Source: an uncultured Lachnospiraceae bacterium (lineage in GTDB: Bacteria; Bacillota; Clostridia; Lachnospirales; Lachnospiraceae). Taken from it: 30,475 bases of DNA. The notes under the pieces are model-generated. The model ran no database searches. It was not told the DNA's origin and saw only the letters and a program-made list of their open reading frames with translations. The stretch covers positions 1-30,475 of the forward strand of contig CAJUPJ010000039.1 in NCBI GenBank assembly GCA_910588655.1. Direction: 5' to 3'. Each line of letters starts with the position of its first letter. Position 1 is the stretch's first letter. A program made the position numbers and the translations under genes. Shown here piece by piece: positions 22,975 to 30,475 of the stretch.

Positions 22975-25422
22975 ATGCAGAAACGTTTCACAAAAAATGC
23001 AGAAAAAGCCTTAAATTATGCAAAGAAATCTGCAAAATCACTTGGGCATAATTATACTGGCACTGAGCATATTCTGCTTGGGCTGTTAAAATCAAAGGGT
23101 GTTGCAGCAGATATATTGCAGGCGAACAATGTTGACGCTGATGGGATAAAAGAGCTGATGGAGGATTTCCTTTCAGGCAGCAAGCCTGTAATTACAGATG
23201 GTGATGCAGAATTTACGCCAAGGGCACAGGGGGTTGTTGACAGAAGTTTTGCTGAAGCAGAAAGGCTTGGTTCTTCATCTGTTGGGACAGAACATCTGCT
23301 GGTTTCACTTTTAAAAGAGAATGAAAGCATGGCTCTGCGCCTTTTAAGCACAAAAGGTGTTAATATACAGAAACTTTATATAGATACCCTTGCTGCAACA
23401 GGACAGGATGCGGCAAGTGCAAAGAGTGAGTATCTGATGCAGCGTGGAAGAAGAAACGGGAAATCAGCCACGCCAGTGCTTGACCAGTACAGCAGGGATT
23501 TAACAGAATATGCAAGGGAAGGTAAGCTTGACCCTGTTATAGGCAGGGATGCAGAGATAAAGCGCCTTGTTGAAATAATTAGCAGGCGTACCAAGAACAA
23601 CCCTTGCCTTACAGGCGAGCCGGGAGTTGGCAAAACTGCTGTAGTAGAAGGGCTTGCACAGGATATTGTGTCAGGCAATATACCAGAAGTAATCCAGAAT
23701 AAAAGGGTGCTTGCACTTGATTTATCAGGAATGGTGGCAGGCTCTAAATACAGGGGTGAGTTTGAAGAACGTATTAAACGTGTAATTAAGGAAGTTATAC
23801 AGTCAGGAAATGTAATCCTTTTTATAGATGAAATCCATACAATTATCGGGGCAGGAGGGGCGGAAGGTGCACTTGACGCCGCTAATATACTAAAGCCTTC
23901 GCTTGCACGTGGCGAATTACAGATTATAGGTGCTACAACAAGGGAGGAATACCGTAAATATATAGAAAAAGATGCTGCCCTTGAAAGGCGTTTCCAGCCA
24001 GTTGAAGTAAAAGAACCAGATGAGGAAGAAACAATAGCCATATTAAGGGGGCTGCGTGACAGGTATGAGGAGCATCATGGTGTTGAAATAACAGACAGTG
24101 CATTAGAAAGTGCAGTGAAAATGTCTGAACGTTATGTTAATGACAGGTTTCTTCCAGACAAAGCTATAGATGCGCTGGATGAGGCAGCAGCAAGGGCAGG
24201 GCTTAAAAGGTATATGCCTTCTCCAGAACTCAGGGAATTAGAAGAAAGGCAGAGGCTTTTTGATAAAGAAAAAGAGGATGCCATAAGAAAAGAGGACTTT
24301 AAGCTTGCAGGAAGCATAAAGCGCAAACAGGAAGAAGATGCTGCCAGGATAAAGGCAATACACAGGCAGATGGAAGAAGAGCGCAATAGTTCCAAAGCAG
24401 TAGTAACAGATAATGATATTGCTGGTGTAATAGCAGACTGGACAAAGATACCTGTACAGAAACTACAGGAAGAAGAAACAGAGCGTTTAAGGAAGCTTGA
24501 AGAAATACTGCATAAACGTGTTGTAGGCCAGGAAGAAGCTGTAAATGCAGTATCCAAGGCAGTAAGACGTGGAAGGGCAGGGTTAAAAGACCCACGCCGC
24601 CCTATAGGTTCATTCCTGTTCTTAGGACCTACAGGTGTTGGGAAAACAGAACTTTCAAAAGCACTTGCGGAAGCAGTATTTGGCAAAGAGAATGAAATAA
24701 TCAGGGTAGATATGTCTGAATATATGGAGAAGCACAGTGTATCTAAAATGATTGGTTCACCTCCAGGATATGTAGGTTATGAGGACGGCGGCCAGCTTAG
24801 TGAGAAAGTAAGGAGGCATCCTTATTCAGTAATACTTTTTGATGAAATAGAAAAGGCACATGCAGATGTGTTTAATATACTGTTACAGATATTAGAAGAC
24901 GGGCATGTAACAGATGCGCATGGAAGGAAAGTGAGCTTTAAAAATACAATAATCATAATGACTTCAAATGCAGGTGCACAGCAGATAGTATCTCCTAAAC
25001 ATCTTGGTTTTGGAATTAATGAAGATGAAGAAACAGACTATAAAAAGATGAAATCCAGTGTAATGGAAGAAGTAAAGCGTATTTTTAAGCCAGAATTTAT
25101 AAACAGGATAGATGAAGTGCTTGTATTCCGTGTATTAAACCAGGAGGATATAAAAGAGGTAGTTAAAATACTGCTTGGCAGCTTTATTAAAAGGGTTAAA
25201 GAGCAGATGGACATATCCCTTGAAGTAACAGAAGCAGCAATATGCCATATAGCCAGAAGCGGTTTTGACAAGACATATGGCGCAAGGCCTGTAAGGCGCG
25301 CAATACAGACTATGATAGAGGACGGCATGGCTGACAGGCTGCTTTCACATGAAATAACACAGGGCAGCAAAGTGGTTGTGGATTATATTGGTGAAAAGAT
25401 TATATTTTCCATCGGGAAATAG
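22975..25422 (+). CDS. clpC: ATP-dependent Clp protease ATPase subunit ClpC
   Basis: An 815-residue Hsp100 unfoldase. The Clp N-domain repeats (about 1-145, FTKNAEKALNYAKKSA, GTEHILLGLL and GTEHLLVSLL) precede AAA module 1 (Walker A GEPGVGKTA at about 214-222), a UVR-containing middle domain (about 410-460, EEDAARIKAIHRQM) that marks ClpC rather than ClpA/B/E, and AAA module 2 (Walker A GPTGVGKTE at about 551-559). MISSPPGYVG-type and ClpP-loop regions follow (GSPPGYVGYEDGG; FGINEDEE). It feeds damaged proteins to ClpP with adaptor help. GGAGG precedes the ATG. It is not preceded by ctsR-mcsA-mcsB as in Bacillus, but the radA neighbourhood is kept two genes downstream. Confidence 0.96.
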   Translation: MQKRFTKNAEKALNYAKKSAKSLGHNYTGTEHILLGLLKSKGVAADILQANNVDADGIKELMEDFLSGSKPVITDGDAEFTPRAQGVVDRSFAEAERLGSSSVGTEHLLVSLLKENESMALRLLSTKGVNIQKLYIDTLAATGQDAASAKSEYLMQRGRRNGKSATPVLDQYSRDLTEYAREGKLDPVIGRDAEIKRLVEIISRRTKNNPCLTGEPGVGKTAVVEGLAQDIVSGNIPEVIQNKRVLALDLSGMVAGSKYRGEFEERIKRVIKEVIQSGNVILFIDEIHTIIGAGGAEGALDAANILKPSLARGELQIIGATTREEYRKYIEKDAALERRFQPVEVKEPDEEETIAILRGLRDRYEEHHGVEITDSALESAVKMSERYVNDRFLPDKAIDALDEAAARAGLKRYMPSPELRELEERQRLFDKEKEDAIRKEDFKLAGSIKRKQEEDAARIKAIHRQMEEERNSSKAVVTDNDIAGVIADWTKIPVQKLQEEETERLRKLEEILHKRVVGQEEAVNAVSKAVRRGRAGLKDPRRPIGSFLFLGPTGVGKTELSKALAEAVFGKENEIIRVDMSEYMEKHSVSKMIGSPPGYVGYEDGGQLSEKVRRHPYSVILFDEIEKAHADVFNILLQILEDGHVTDAHGRKVSFKNTIIIMTSNAGAQQIVSPKHLGFGINEDEETDYKKMKSSVMEEVKRIFKPEFINRIDEVLVFRVLNQEDIKEVVKILLGSFIKRVKEQMDISLEVTEAAICHIARSGFDKTYGARPVRRAIQTMIEDGMADRLLSHEITQGSKVVVDYIGEKIIFSIGK

Positions 25423-25500
25423 TAGAAATAATATACAAAATATGTTATCCTGTATATAGGAATTTATATATAATATACAAAAAATACAAACTAAAAATGC

Positions 25501-25520
25501 CACCGGCTATCCTGCCGGGG
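25501..25520 (+). terminator. Possible weak terminator or attenuator after clpC
   Basis: CCGGC (25503-25507) pairs with GCCGG (25514-25518) and the stem can be extended with a bulge; CTGTATTT follows rather than a clean T run. It lies 30 bases before the next gene, so it could also be part of that gene's leader. Confidence 0.35.
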
Positions 25521-25549
25521 CTGTATTTAGAAATACAAGGAGGAGAAAG

Positions 25550-25963
25550 ATGGCTGTAGTTGAAGAGTTAATCCGTAAGGAGGAGGATGGTACATTAAGT
25601 TTTGGGAATTTTGAACTTGATACCAAAAAGAAACTTTCTGACTTTGAATTTGAAGGGGACTTATATAAGGTCAAGACTTTTAAAGAAATTACAAAGCTTG
25701 AGAAGAATGGTCTTTTTGTATATGAATCTGTGCCTGGTACAGTTGTTACCCATATGAAGGCAGATGGCACAGGTATACAGTTTATGGCAGAGGGACTGGA
25801 AGATACATCTGTCACCCTTGAACTTGAACCTGAGAAGGAATATGAAGTATTTATAGGAGGGGTTAATGCAGGCAGGATGAAAACCAACCTTGGCGGAAAG
25901 CTTGTTTTAAGCATTGAGATTGACCCAGGCCAGGTTAAAGAGGTCAGGGTGGTTAAATTATAG
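25550..25963 (+). CDS. Small conserved protein between clpC and radA, function unknown
   Basis: A 137-residue acidic, beta-rich soluble protein. I recognise it as a family conserved in Lachnospiraceae genomes and sometimes labelled 'endosialidase', a label I consider unsupported. Landmarks are the opening VVEELIRKEEDGTLSFGN, the block DLYKVKTFKEITKLEKNG, and YESVPGTVV, with a second half (EYEVFIGGVNAGRMKTNLGGKL) that reads like an immunoglobulin-like or carbohydrate-binding fold. There is no signal peptide or membrane segment. AGGAGGAG gives a strong ribosome site. The stop is one base from the radA ATG, so the two are translationally coupled, and a role in the stress/repair context of clpC-radA is possible but unproven. 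Confidence 0.75.
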   Translation: MAVVEELIRKEEDGTLSFGNFELDTKKKLSDFEFEGDLYKVKTFKEITKLEKNGLFVYESVPGTVVTHMKADGTGIQFMAEGLEDTSVTLELEPEKEYEVFIGGVNAGRMKTNLGGKLVLSIEIDPGQVKEVRVVKL

Positions 25964-25964
25964 T

Positions 25965-27350
25965 ATGGCTAAGGCAAAGAAAAAGGCAGTTTTCTTTTGC
26001 AAGGAGTGTGGTTATGAATCACCAAAGTGGCTTGGCCAGTGTCCAGTATGCCATGAATGGGACTCATTTACAGAAGCACCGCCAGCAGCAAAATATCTTC
26101 CAGAAAGTGTAAAAGGGGTTCTGCCTGGTATGGCACACAATGTCCCTGCAAGGCTTAATGAAGTCAGGGCAGGTGAGGAGGAAAGGACAGTAACAGGCAT
26201 AGGGGAGTTTGACAGGGTTCTTGGAGGAGGCATAGTTGCTGGTTCGCTTGTACTCGTCGGGGGTGACCCTGGCATTGGCAAATCTACCCTTCTTTTGCAA
26301 ATGTGCAGGAAATTATCAGCAGACGGGCACAAGATACTGTATGTGTCAGGTGAGGAGTCACCTAAACAGATAAAAATGAGGGCAGAAAGGCTTGGAAGCT
26401 TTGACAGCAACCTGTACATATTGTGCGAGACAGACCTTTTAGCAGTTTCATCTGCTATTACAGAGATGAAGCCTGGCATGGTAATAATTGATTCAATACA
26501 GACAATGTATAGCGAAGAAGCAGGGCAAGCGCCTGGAAGCCCAGGGCAGGTAAGGGAAGCAACAAGCGTCCTGATGAAACTTGCCAAAAGCCTGCAGGTA
26601 TCTATATTTATTGTAGGCCATGTGACAAAAGAAGGTGTAGTGGCAGGCCCGCGCATGTTAGAGCATATGGTAGATACGGTGCTGTATTTTGAAGGTGAAG
26701 GTGGTGCTTCTTACAGGTTTCTGAGAGGTGTTAAGAACCGTTTTGGTTCAACTAATGAAATAGGTGTATTTGAAATGCGCCAGGACGGCCTGGAAGAAGT
26801 ATTAAACCCATCTGGATATATGCTGCAGGGCAAACCTGAGAATGAACCAGGCTCAGTGGTAACATGTTCTATAGAGGGCACAAGGCCTATACTTGCTGAA
26901 GTACAGGCACTTGTGTGCCAGACTAATTTTAACATGCCAAGACGTACAGCAGCAGGTACTGACTATAACAGGGTAAACCTTTTAATGGCAGTAATAGAAA
27001 AAAGGCTTGGCATACGCATGGGTGACTATGATGCCTATATTAACGTTGCAGGTGGCATGAAGATAAATGAGCCAGCACTTGATTTAGGAATTGTTGCTGC
27101 AATACTTTCAAGTTACCGTAACCAGGCATTTGACAGTAAAACTGTATGCTTTGGTGAAGTAGGGCTTGTTGGGGAGGTCAGGGCAGTTAACCTGCCCGGC
27201 CAGCGTGTAATGGAAGCTGCAAAGCTTGGTTTTAGCCGCTGCATCCTGCCAAAAGCCAACAGCCAGAAGCTTGAACTGGATGCCAGCAGTTTAAATGGGA
27301 TGCAGGTAACAGGAGTTGGCAGTATTTATGAATTGCTGGAGGTAATTTAA
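25965..27350 (+). CDS. radA: DNA repair protein RadA (Sms), RecA-like branch-migration ATPase
   Basis: A 461-residue protein. An N-terminal zinc finger has Cys12, 15, 26 and 29 (FFCKECGYES, GQCPVC). The RecA-like core has Walker A GGDPGIGKST at about 99-108 and the RadA-specific KNRFG motif at 257-261. The last third (about 290-461) is the Lon-protease-like domain, without its proteolytic activity in this family. RadA extends D-loops and processes recombination intermediates. ATG 25965 is chosen because it begins the zinc finger; it lies one base after the upstream stop, and its start is probably by coupling because no good Shine-Dalgarno is visible beyond AGGTCAGGGTGG. The upstream in-frame GTG at 25914 is rejected. 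Its last base overlaps the next ATG. Confidence 0.97.
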   Translation: MAKAKKKAVFFCKECGYESPKWLGQCPVCHEWDSFTEAPPAAKYLPESVKGVLPGMAHNVPARLNEVRAGEEERTVTGIGEFDRVLGGGIVAGSLVLVGGDPGIGKSTLLLQMCRKLSADGHKILYVSGEESPKQIKMRAERLGSFDSNLYILCETDLLAVSSAITEMKPGMVIIDSIQTMYSEEAGQAPGSPGQVREATSVLMKLAKSLQVSIFIVGHVTKEGVVAGPRMLEHMVDTVLYFEGEGGASYRFLRGVKNRFGSTNEIGVFEMRQDGLEEVLNPSGYMLQGKPENEPGSVVTCSIEGTRPILAEVQALVCQTNFNMPRRTAAGTDYNRVNLLMAVIEKRLGIRMGDYDAYINVAGGMKINEPALDLGIVAAILSSYRNQAFDSKTVCFGEVGLVGEVRAVNLPGQRVMEAAKLGFSRCILPKANSQKLELDASSLNGMQVTGVGSIYELLEVI

Positions 27351-27706
27351 TGGGATTAAGGGAAAATGAAACGGATACTCAACACATTTTAGAGAGAATG
27401 GAAAATACCATGAATAATCTGGAACAGATGTCATATGATTCCATAAATATTACAGACCGTCTTGTGACCCTTCTTAGTGATGCAAGGGAACATGCTGCCA
27501 AAATGACAACAGCGACAGATGAAGAACGGATAAAAGAATTTGACATTTTAATGGAAATCCTTAGCCGTATTCTTGACACTGCATTTATTGTAAATAATAT
27601 AGCACATGAGCTTGAAAGAGAAACCTTGTACCAGCGTGATTCTGTCGAAGCTATAAAACAGGTTTTTGATTTCTTCTATTCAATGACTGATGGTATTGAC
27701 TTATAA
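27350..27706 (+). CDS. Small helical protein coupled to radA, function unknown
   Basis: A 118-residue soluble protein that starts inside the radA stop codon (TAATG), so its translation is coupled. It has no signal peptide, cysteine cluster or membrane helix and is predicted to be almost entirely alpha-helical, with hydrophobic heptads (LVTLLSDAREHAAKM, ILMEILSRILDTAFIV) suggestive of a helical bundle or dimer. It vaguely resembles helical signalling or adaptor proteins, but I do not recognise a family. A terminator 26 bases later ends the operon, so it is the last gene of the clpC-radA run. Confidence 0.72.
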   Translation: MGLRENETDTQHILERMENTMNNLEQMSYDSINITDRLVTLLSDAREHAAKMTTATDEERIKEFDILMEILSRILDTAFIVNNIAHELERETLYQRDSVEAIKQVFDFFYSMTDGIDL

Positions 27707-27731
27707 AATACGGATTAATTATAGTTGGTTT

Positions 27732-27760
27732 AAAAGGCGGCATTTCCTGCTGCCTTTTTA
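27732..27760. terminator. Intrinsic terminator of the radA operon (probably bidirectional)
   Basis: AAAAGGC.GCA pairs with TGC.GCCTTTTT around a 5-base loop, ending in five T. On the minus strand it also gives a stem with TTTT, so it may serve the convergent hydrolase gene. A second exact palindrome (AATGCCTGC/GCAGGCATT) follows at 27774-27793. Confidence 0.85.
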
Positions 27761-27810
27761 AGTGGATATCCGCAATGCCTGCAGGCAGGCATTGGTTACT
27801 TGCTTATAAC

Positions 27811-28617
27811 CTATATATCCAGAAATTCCAGAACCATATTATTAAAACCATCTGCTTCCTCATATAAAGCATGGCCGTACTCTTCATATATCTTTAGCCT
27901 GCTGTCCCGGATTTTGCCTGCAATTTCCTGCGATGCTCTGCATGTTACAATTTTATCCTGTTTACCGCCTGTTACAAGGACAGGGCATTTGATTTTATAA
28001 AGTTCATCATATGCATTATGGGACATACATGCCTGCGCCATTGTGGTAAAACGTTTAAAATCCCCAGGTTTTCCTATTTTTGATGAAATTCCAAGCATAA
28101 GGCGGTTTTTATGAAGATAACTGTCTGTATAAGATTTTTTAGCGGTATCAAGCATTAATCCTGTATAGTCACCAGCATCTGCTAAAGCAATCCATTTCCT
28201 GCATGAATTTTGTATAGTATTATTCTGTTTAGCAAGGGTTACAGCTAAAACAAGCTTATGTACACTTATGGGATAATCAATAGCAAGGTACTGGGCAATC
28301 ATTCCACCCATAGATACACCAAGTACATCAGCGTACTGTATTCCCAGTTCCTGCATGGCATCATGTAAATCTTTAGCCATCTCACGGGTGGAATAAACTT
28401 CTGACAGATTGTTTTTTCTGCTGAATACATATACTTTGTATTTTTTTGCAAATATCCTGTACATAAATGCAAGTGGTACTGCCATACCTTTTACAGTCTT
28501 AATCCCATCACCCAGTCCTGGGATAATTATTAAGTTTTTATCACCTTTGCCAAAAGAAATAAAATCTGTTTCATATCCATTTATTTTTATTTTATGGTTT
28601 TTAGCATCCCAGAACAT
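27811..28617 (-). CDS. Alpha/beta-hydrolase
   Basis: A 268-residue cytosolic hydrolase. LIIIPGLGDG holds the oxyanion-hole segment (about residues 30-39). GVSMGGMIA is the nucleophile elbow with the catalytic serine (about 99-107), GKQDKI carries the acid (about residue 218), and EYGHALYEE the histidine near the C-terminus (about 246-253). The triad appears complete. Substrates of this superfamily range over esters, lactones and peptides, and none can be assigned. GGGAGGG lies eight bases before the ATG. It follows rlmL on the same strand after about 60 bases and is probably co-transcribed. Confidence 0.87.
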   Translation of the reverse strand: MFWDAKNHKIKINGYETDFISFGKGDKNLIIIPGLGDGIKTVKGMAVPLAFMYRIFAKKYKVYVFSRKNNLSEVYSTREMAKDLHDAMQELGIQYADVLGVSMGGMIAQYLAIDYPISVHKLVLAVTLAKQNNTIQNSCRKWIALADAGDYTGLMLDTAKKSYTDSYLHKNRLMLGISSKIGKPGDFKRFTTMAQACMSHNAYDELYKIKCPVLVTGGKQDKIVTCRASQEIAGKIRDSRLKIYEEYGHALYEEADGFNNMVLEFLDI

Positions 28618-28679
28618 AACCTGTCCCTCCCCTGGCTGTATAATTACACTTATAAACTGCTGCTTTCCAAAATGCCTGC

Positions 28680-29834
28680 TTAAAGCCCTGCCTGGCGCTT
28701 CGGAGGTTTTTTGCCATAATACTGGTAAAAATACGTCTTAATCATTCCATTATATATTTTGCGGTTTTTATCAGCTTTTTTACCAATATACTTCTCTGCC
28801 TGTTCATAAGCAGTAATAACGTACATTGACCATTCATCAAGGTTTCTGTAGACTTGTCCAAGCTCTTTATAAAGGGAAGGTATTTCATCTGGTGCGTCAA
28901 GGCGCTTTCCATATGGCGGGTTTGTTATAATAAACCCATATTTCTTCCTGTGGCTGAACTGCCCAAGGGCACGCCTCTGGAAATGGATAAGATGGTCTGT
29001 ACCTGCATTTCTTGAATTTTCCATTGCTGCCTTAATAGCATCATTGCTTATATCATATCCTTGTATATCCATATCCAGGTCATGTATTATTAAATCCTGT
29101 GCTTCATTTATAGCATTATACCATTCCTTTTTAGGGACAATATGTGTCCAGTCCTCAGCAGTAAAAGAACGGTTCATGCCAGGTGCAATATTTGCCCCGA
29201 TAAGTGCTGCCTCTATAGGAAAAGTGCCACTCCCGCAGAACGGGTCTGCAAGTATGCGGTCTTTATTCCAGGGGGTAAGCATAATAAGCGCAGCAGCAAG
29301 GGTTTCTGTAATTGGTGCTTTAACAACTGCCTTACGGTATCCACGTTTATGGAGTGAGTCCCCTGATGTATCAAGCCCTATTACCACTTCATCTTTCATA
29401 ATTGTAACACGTATAGGGAATGAAGCGCCGTCTTCTTTAAACCAGCTTATATTATACTTTGATTTCAGGCGTTCAACTATGGCTTTCTTCATAATGGACT
29501 GTATATCTGAAGGGCTGAAAAGCTTGCTTTTAACAGATGTTGCCTTTGTAACCCAGAACCTGCCATTTTCTGGTATAAAATTTTCCCAGGGAAGGGCTTT
29601 CGTCTTTTCAAACAGTTCATCGAAAGTTTTCGCTTTAAAACTGCCTGCTTTTAAAAGTACACGCTCTGTTGTCCTTAAGAAAATATTAGAACGGCATATT
29701 GCGCCTGCATCACCTTCAAAAGTTACCTTGCCATCCTCTACATGCGTAATATTATACCCAAGGTTTGTAATTTCCCTTTTTAAAACTGCTTCCAGCCCAA
29801 AATGGCATGGGGCAATAAATTCGTAATTATCCAT
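28680..29834 (-). CDS. rlmL: THUMP-domain 23S rRNA (guanine-N2)-methyltransferase RlmL/YpsC
   Basis: A 384-residue RNA methyltransferase. The N-terminal THUMP/ferredoxin-like part (about 1-165: MDNYEFIAPCHFGLEAVLKREI, split over two blocks) binds RNA, and the C-terminal Rossmann domain has DPFCGSGTFPIEAAL (SAM motif I, about 196-210) and the catalytic NPPYGKR (about 300-306) diagnostic of N2-guanine methyltransferases. This corresponds to B. subtilis YpsC and to the first half of E. coli RlmKL, which methylates G2445 of 23S rRNA. It lacks the RlmK half, as is normal in Firmicutes. GGAGG is six bases before the ATG. An extended -10 element lies just upstream. Confidence 0.93.
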   Translation of the reverse strand: MDNYEFIAPCHFGLEAVLKREITNLGYNITHVEDGKVTFEGDAGAICRSNIFLRTTERVLLKAGSFKAKTFDELFEKTKALPWENFIPENGRFWVTKATSVKSKLFSPSDIQSIMKKAIVERLKSKYNISWFKEDGASFPIRVTIMKDEVVIGLDTSGDSLHKRGYRKAVVKAPITETLAAALIMLTPWNKDRILADPFCGSGTFPIEAALIGANIAPGMNRSFTAEDWTHIVPKKEWYNAINEAQDLIIHDLDMDIQGYDISNDAIKAAMENSRNAGTDHLIHFQRRALGQFSHRKKYGFIITNPPYGKRLDAPDEIPSLYKELGQVYRNLDEWSMYVITAYEQAEKYIGKKADKNRKIYNGMIKTYFYQYYGKKPPKRQAGL

Positions 29835-29853
29835 AACTGGCCTCCGTTAAAAT

Positions 29854-29862
29854 AGTATACCA
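29854..29862 (-). promoter_or_regulatory. Extended -10 promoter of rlmL
   Basis: On the minus strand TGGTATACT forms an extended -10 (TGn plus TATACT at 29854-29859), placing a start about 10-15 bases before the Shine-Dalgarno. No good -35 is seen, which extended -10 promoters can tolerate. Confidence 0.5.
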
Positions 29863-29883
29863 CGATTATACATTATTAATGGG

Positions 29884-30422
29884 ATAATTTCTAGTTGTCT
29901 ATTTATTTTGTTTTGGTGTTTGTTTATGGATTTGTGGGTGGTGGACGCAGGGTTTCCAGTGTTCCACTAAATTATTCCATTCCGGGGCACACGTAGGCTA
30001 CGTTACAATATCATTTAGTTAAGAAAGGATGTCTAAAAATTACATATGCTGGATGAGCTGGCAAATCCAAAGTGCCTTCCATGAAAACAGCACGCTTGCG
30101 CTGGTTTGGCAAGGGCTTGCACGCAATGGTGCATAAAGCCCCTAATGTTCCTACGGAACATTTAATACGGGGCTTAAGCACCAGCGGCTTCGTACAGCTT
30201 TTTCATGGAAGCACATTTGGAATTTGCCAGCCAGCTTACACTTTGGTAATTTATAGAAATATCTTCCACCTAAACTCTTAACTAAATGACATTGTACTGG
30301 CAGGTCTGAAGTGCCCCCGTCATAGAATAATATTAGATGGAACACTGGAAACCCTGCTACTTACTGCTAAAATTCCAAAAAACATTACACAAAAACAAAA
30401 TTAATATTATAACTAGAAATTA
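29884..30422. repeat. Giant imperfect palindrome, family A copy 2
   Basis: About 540 bases fold back on themselves from end to end; it fills the gene-free interval 29835-30475. Pairing blocks from outside in are: ATAATTTCTAGTT (from 29884) with AACTAGAAATTAT (ending 30422); a perfect 20-base pair at 29947-29966 with 30338-30357; TCATTTAGTTAAG (30011-30023) with 30277-30289; and 30057-30089 with 30198-30231 (GCTGGCAAAT, TTCCATGAAAA). The apex is a nested hairpin: GGTGC (30128-30132) with GCACC (30178-30182), GCCCC (30138-30142) with GGGGC (30169-30173), and AATGTTCC (30144-30151) with GGAACATT (30155-30162). Bases 30090-30198 share a core with 2832-2913. The left outer arm is G/T-rich and the right A/C-rich. 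No transposase or convincing gene lies inside. Confidence 0.85.
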
Positions 30423-30475
30423 TAGCCTCTCGGATTCATATCAAATAGATTGAGAGTTGGGTTTTGACAACTGAA

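Noticed and set aside
30072..30345. Open frames on both strands of about 65 codons inside the palindrome
   Set aside because: They lie across the folded arms and apex, have no ribosome site and no recognisable protein features; the base pattern is explained by the palindrome.

Overview
The window is AT-rich, low-GC Firmicute DNA. Gene content, gene order and protein style fit a member of the Clostridia, most likely family Lachnospiraceae: a hemZ end next to an HD-GYP gene and aspS, a [FeFe]-hydrogenase-like chemoreceptor, clpC next to radA, an Hsp33, a type I holin-like toxin, and exported proteins with Lys/Thr/Pro linkers. The family call is an inference from these genes; I do not assign a genus. 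Most genes are housekeeping or surface genes. There are no rRNA or tRNA genes, CRISPR arrays or transposase genes.

Layout. 1-2722: a decayed C-terminal piece of hemZ, an HD-GYP protein and aspS. 2723-3247: a gene-free stretch filled by a large folded repeat (family A, copy 1). 3248-6361: a PAP2 phosphatase and leuS; leuS is flanked on both sides by direct copies of a second hairpin repeat (family B). 6540-8438: a secreted SGNH carbohydrate esterase. 8446-10207: a strong promoter, a yybP-ykoY manganese riboswitch with an intrinsic terminator, mntP and a CaxA-type Na+/Ca2+ exchanger. 10296-12948 (minus): a 228-aa protein of unknown function downstream of a soluble chemoreceptor that carries a hydrogenase-like H-cluster domain. 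13172-14866: a membrane diguanylate cyclase with a periplasmic-binding-like sensor. 14918-16273 (minus): a sodium-dependent neurotransmitter-type symporter.

16497-27706 is a long plus-strand run: a GNAT acetyltransferase, a type I toxin with a predicted antisense RNA antitoxin, a SAM methyltransferase, hslO (Hsp33), an SH3/glucosaminidase autolysin, a membrane-anchored cohesin-like surface protein, clpC, a small conserved protein, radA and a small protein translationally coupled to radA. 27811-29834 (minus): an alpha/beta hydrolase and the 23S rRNA methyltransferase rlmL/ypsC. 29835-30475 is gene-free and holds an enormous imperfect palindrome (family A, copy 2).

The most unusual structures are the non-coding ones. 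Two family A elements of about 490 and 540 bases fold back over nearly their whole length and share a conserved core. Family B is a hairpin repeat on both sides of leuS. The 5' leader of the toxin has mutually exclusive pairings of the Shine-Dalgarno sequence. Functional themes are c-di-GMP signalling (HD-GYP and GGDEF), redox or hydrogen sensing, Mn2+/Ca2+ homeostasis, stress proteostasis (Hsp33, ClpC), DNA repair (RadA) and cell-wall remodelling.
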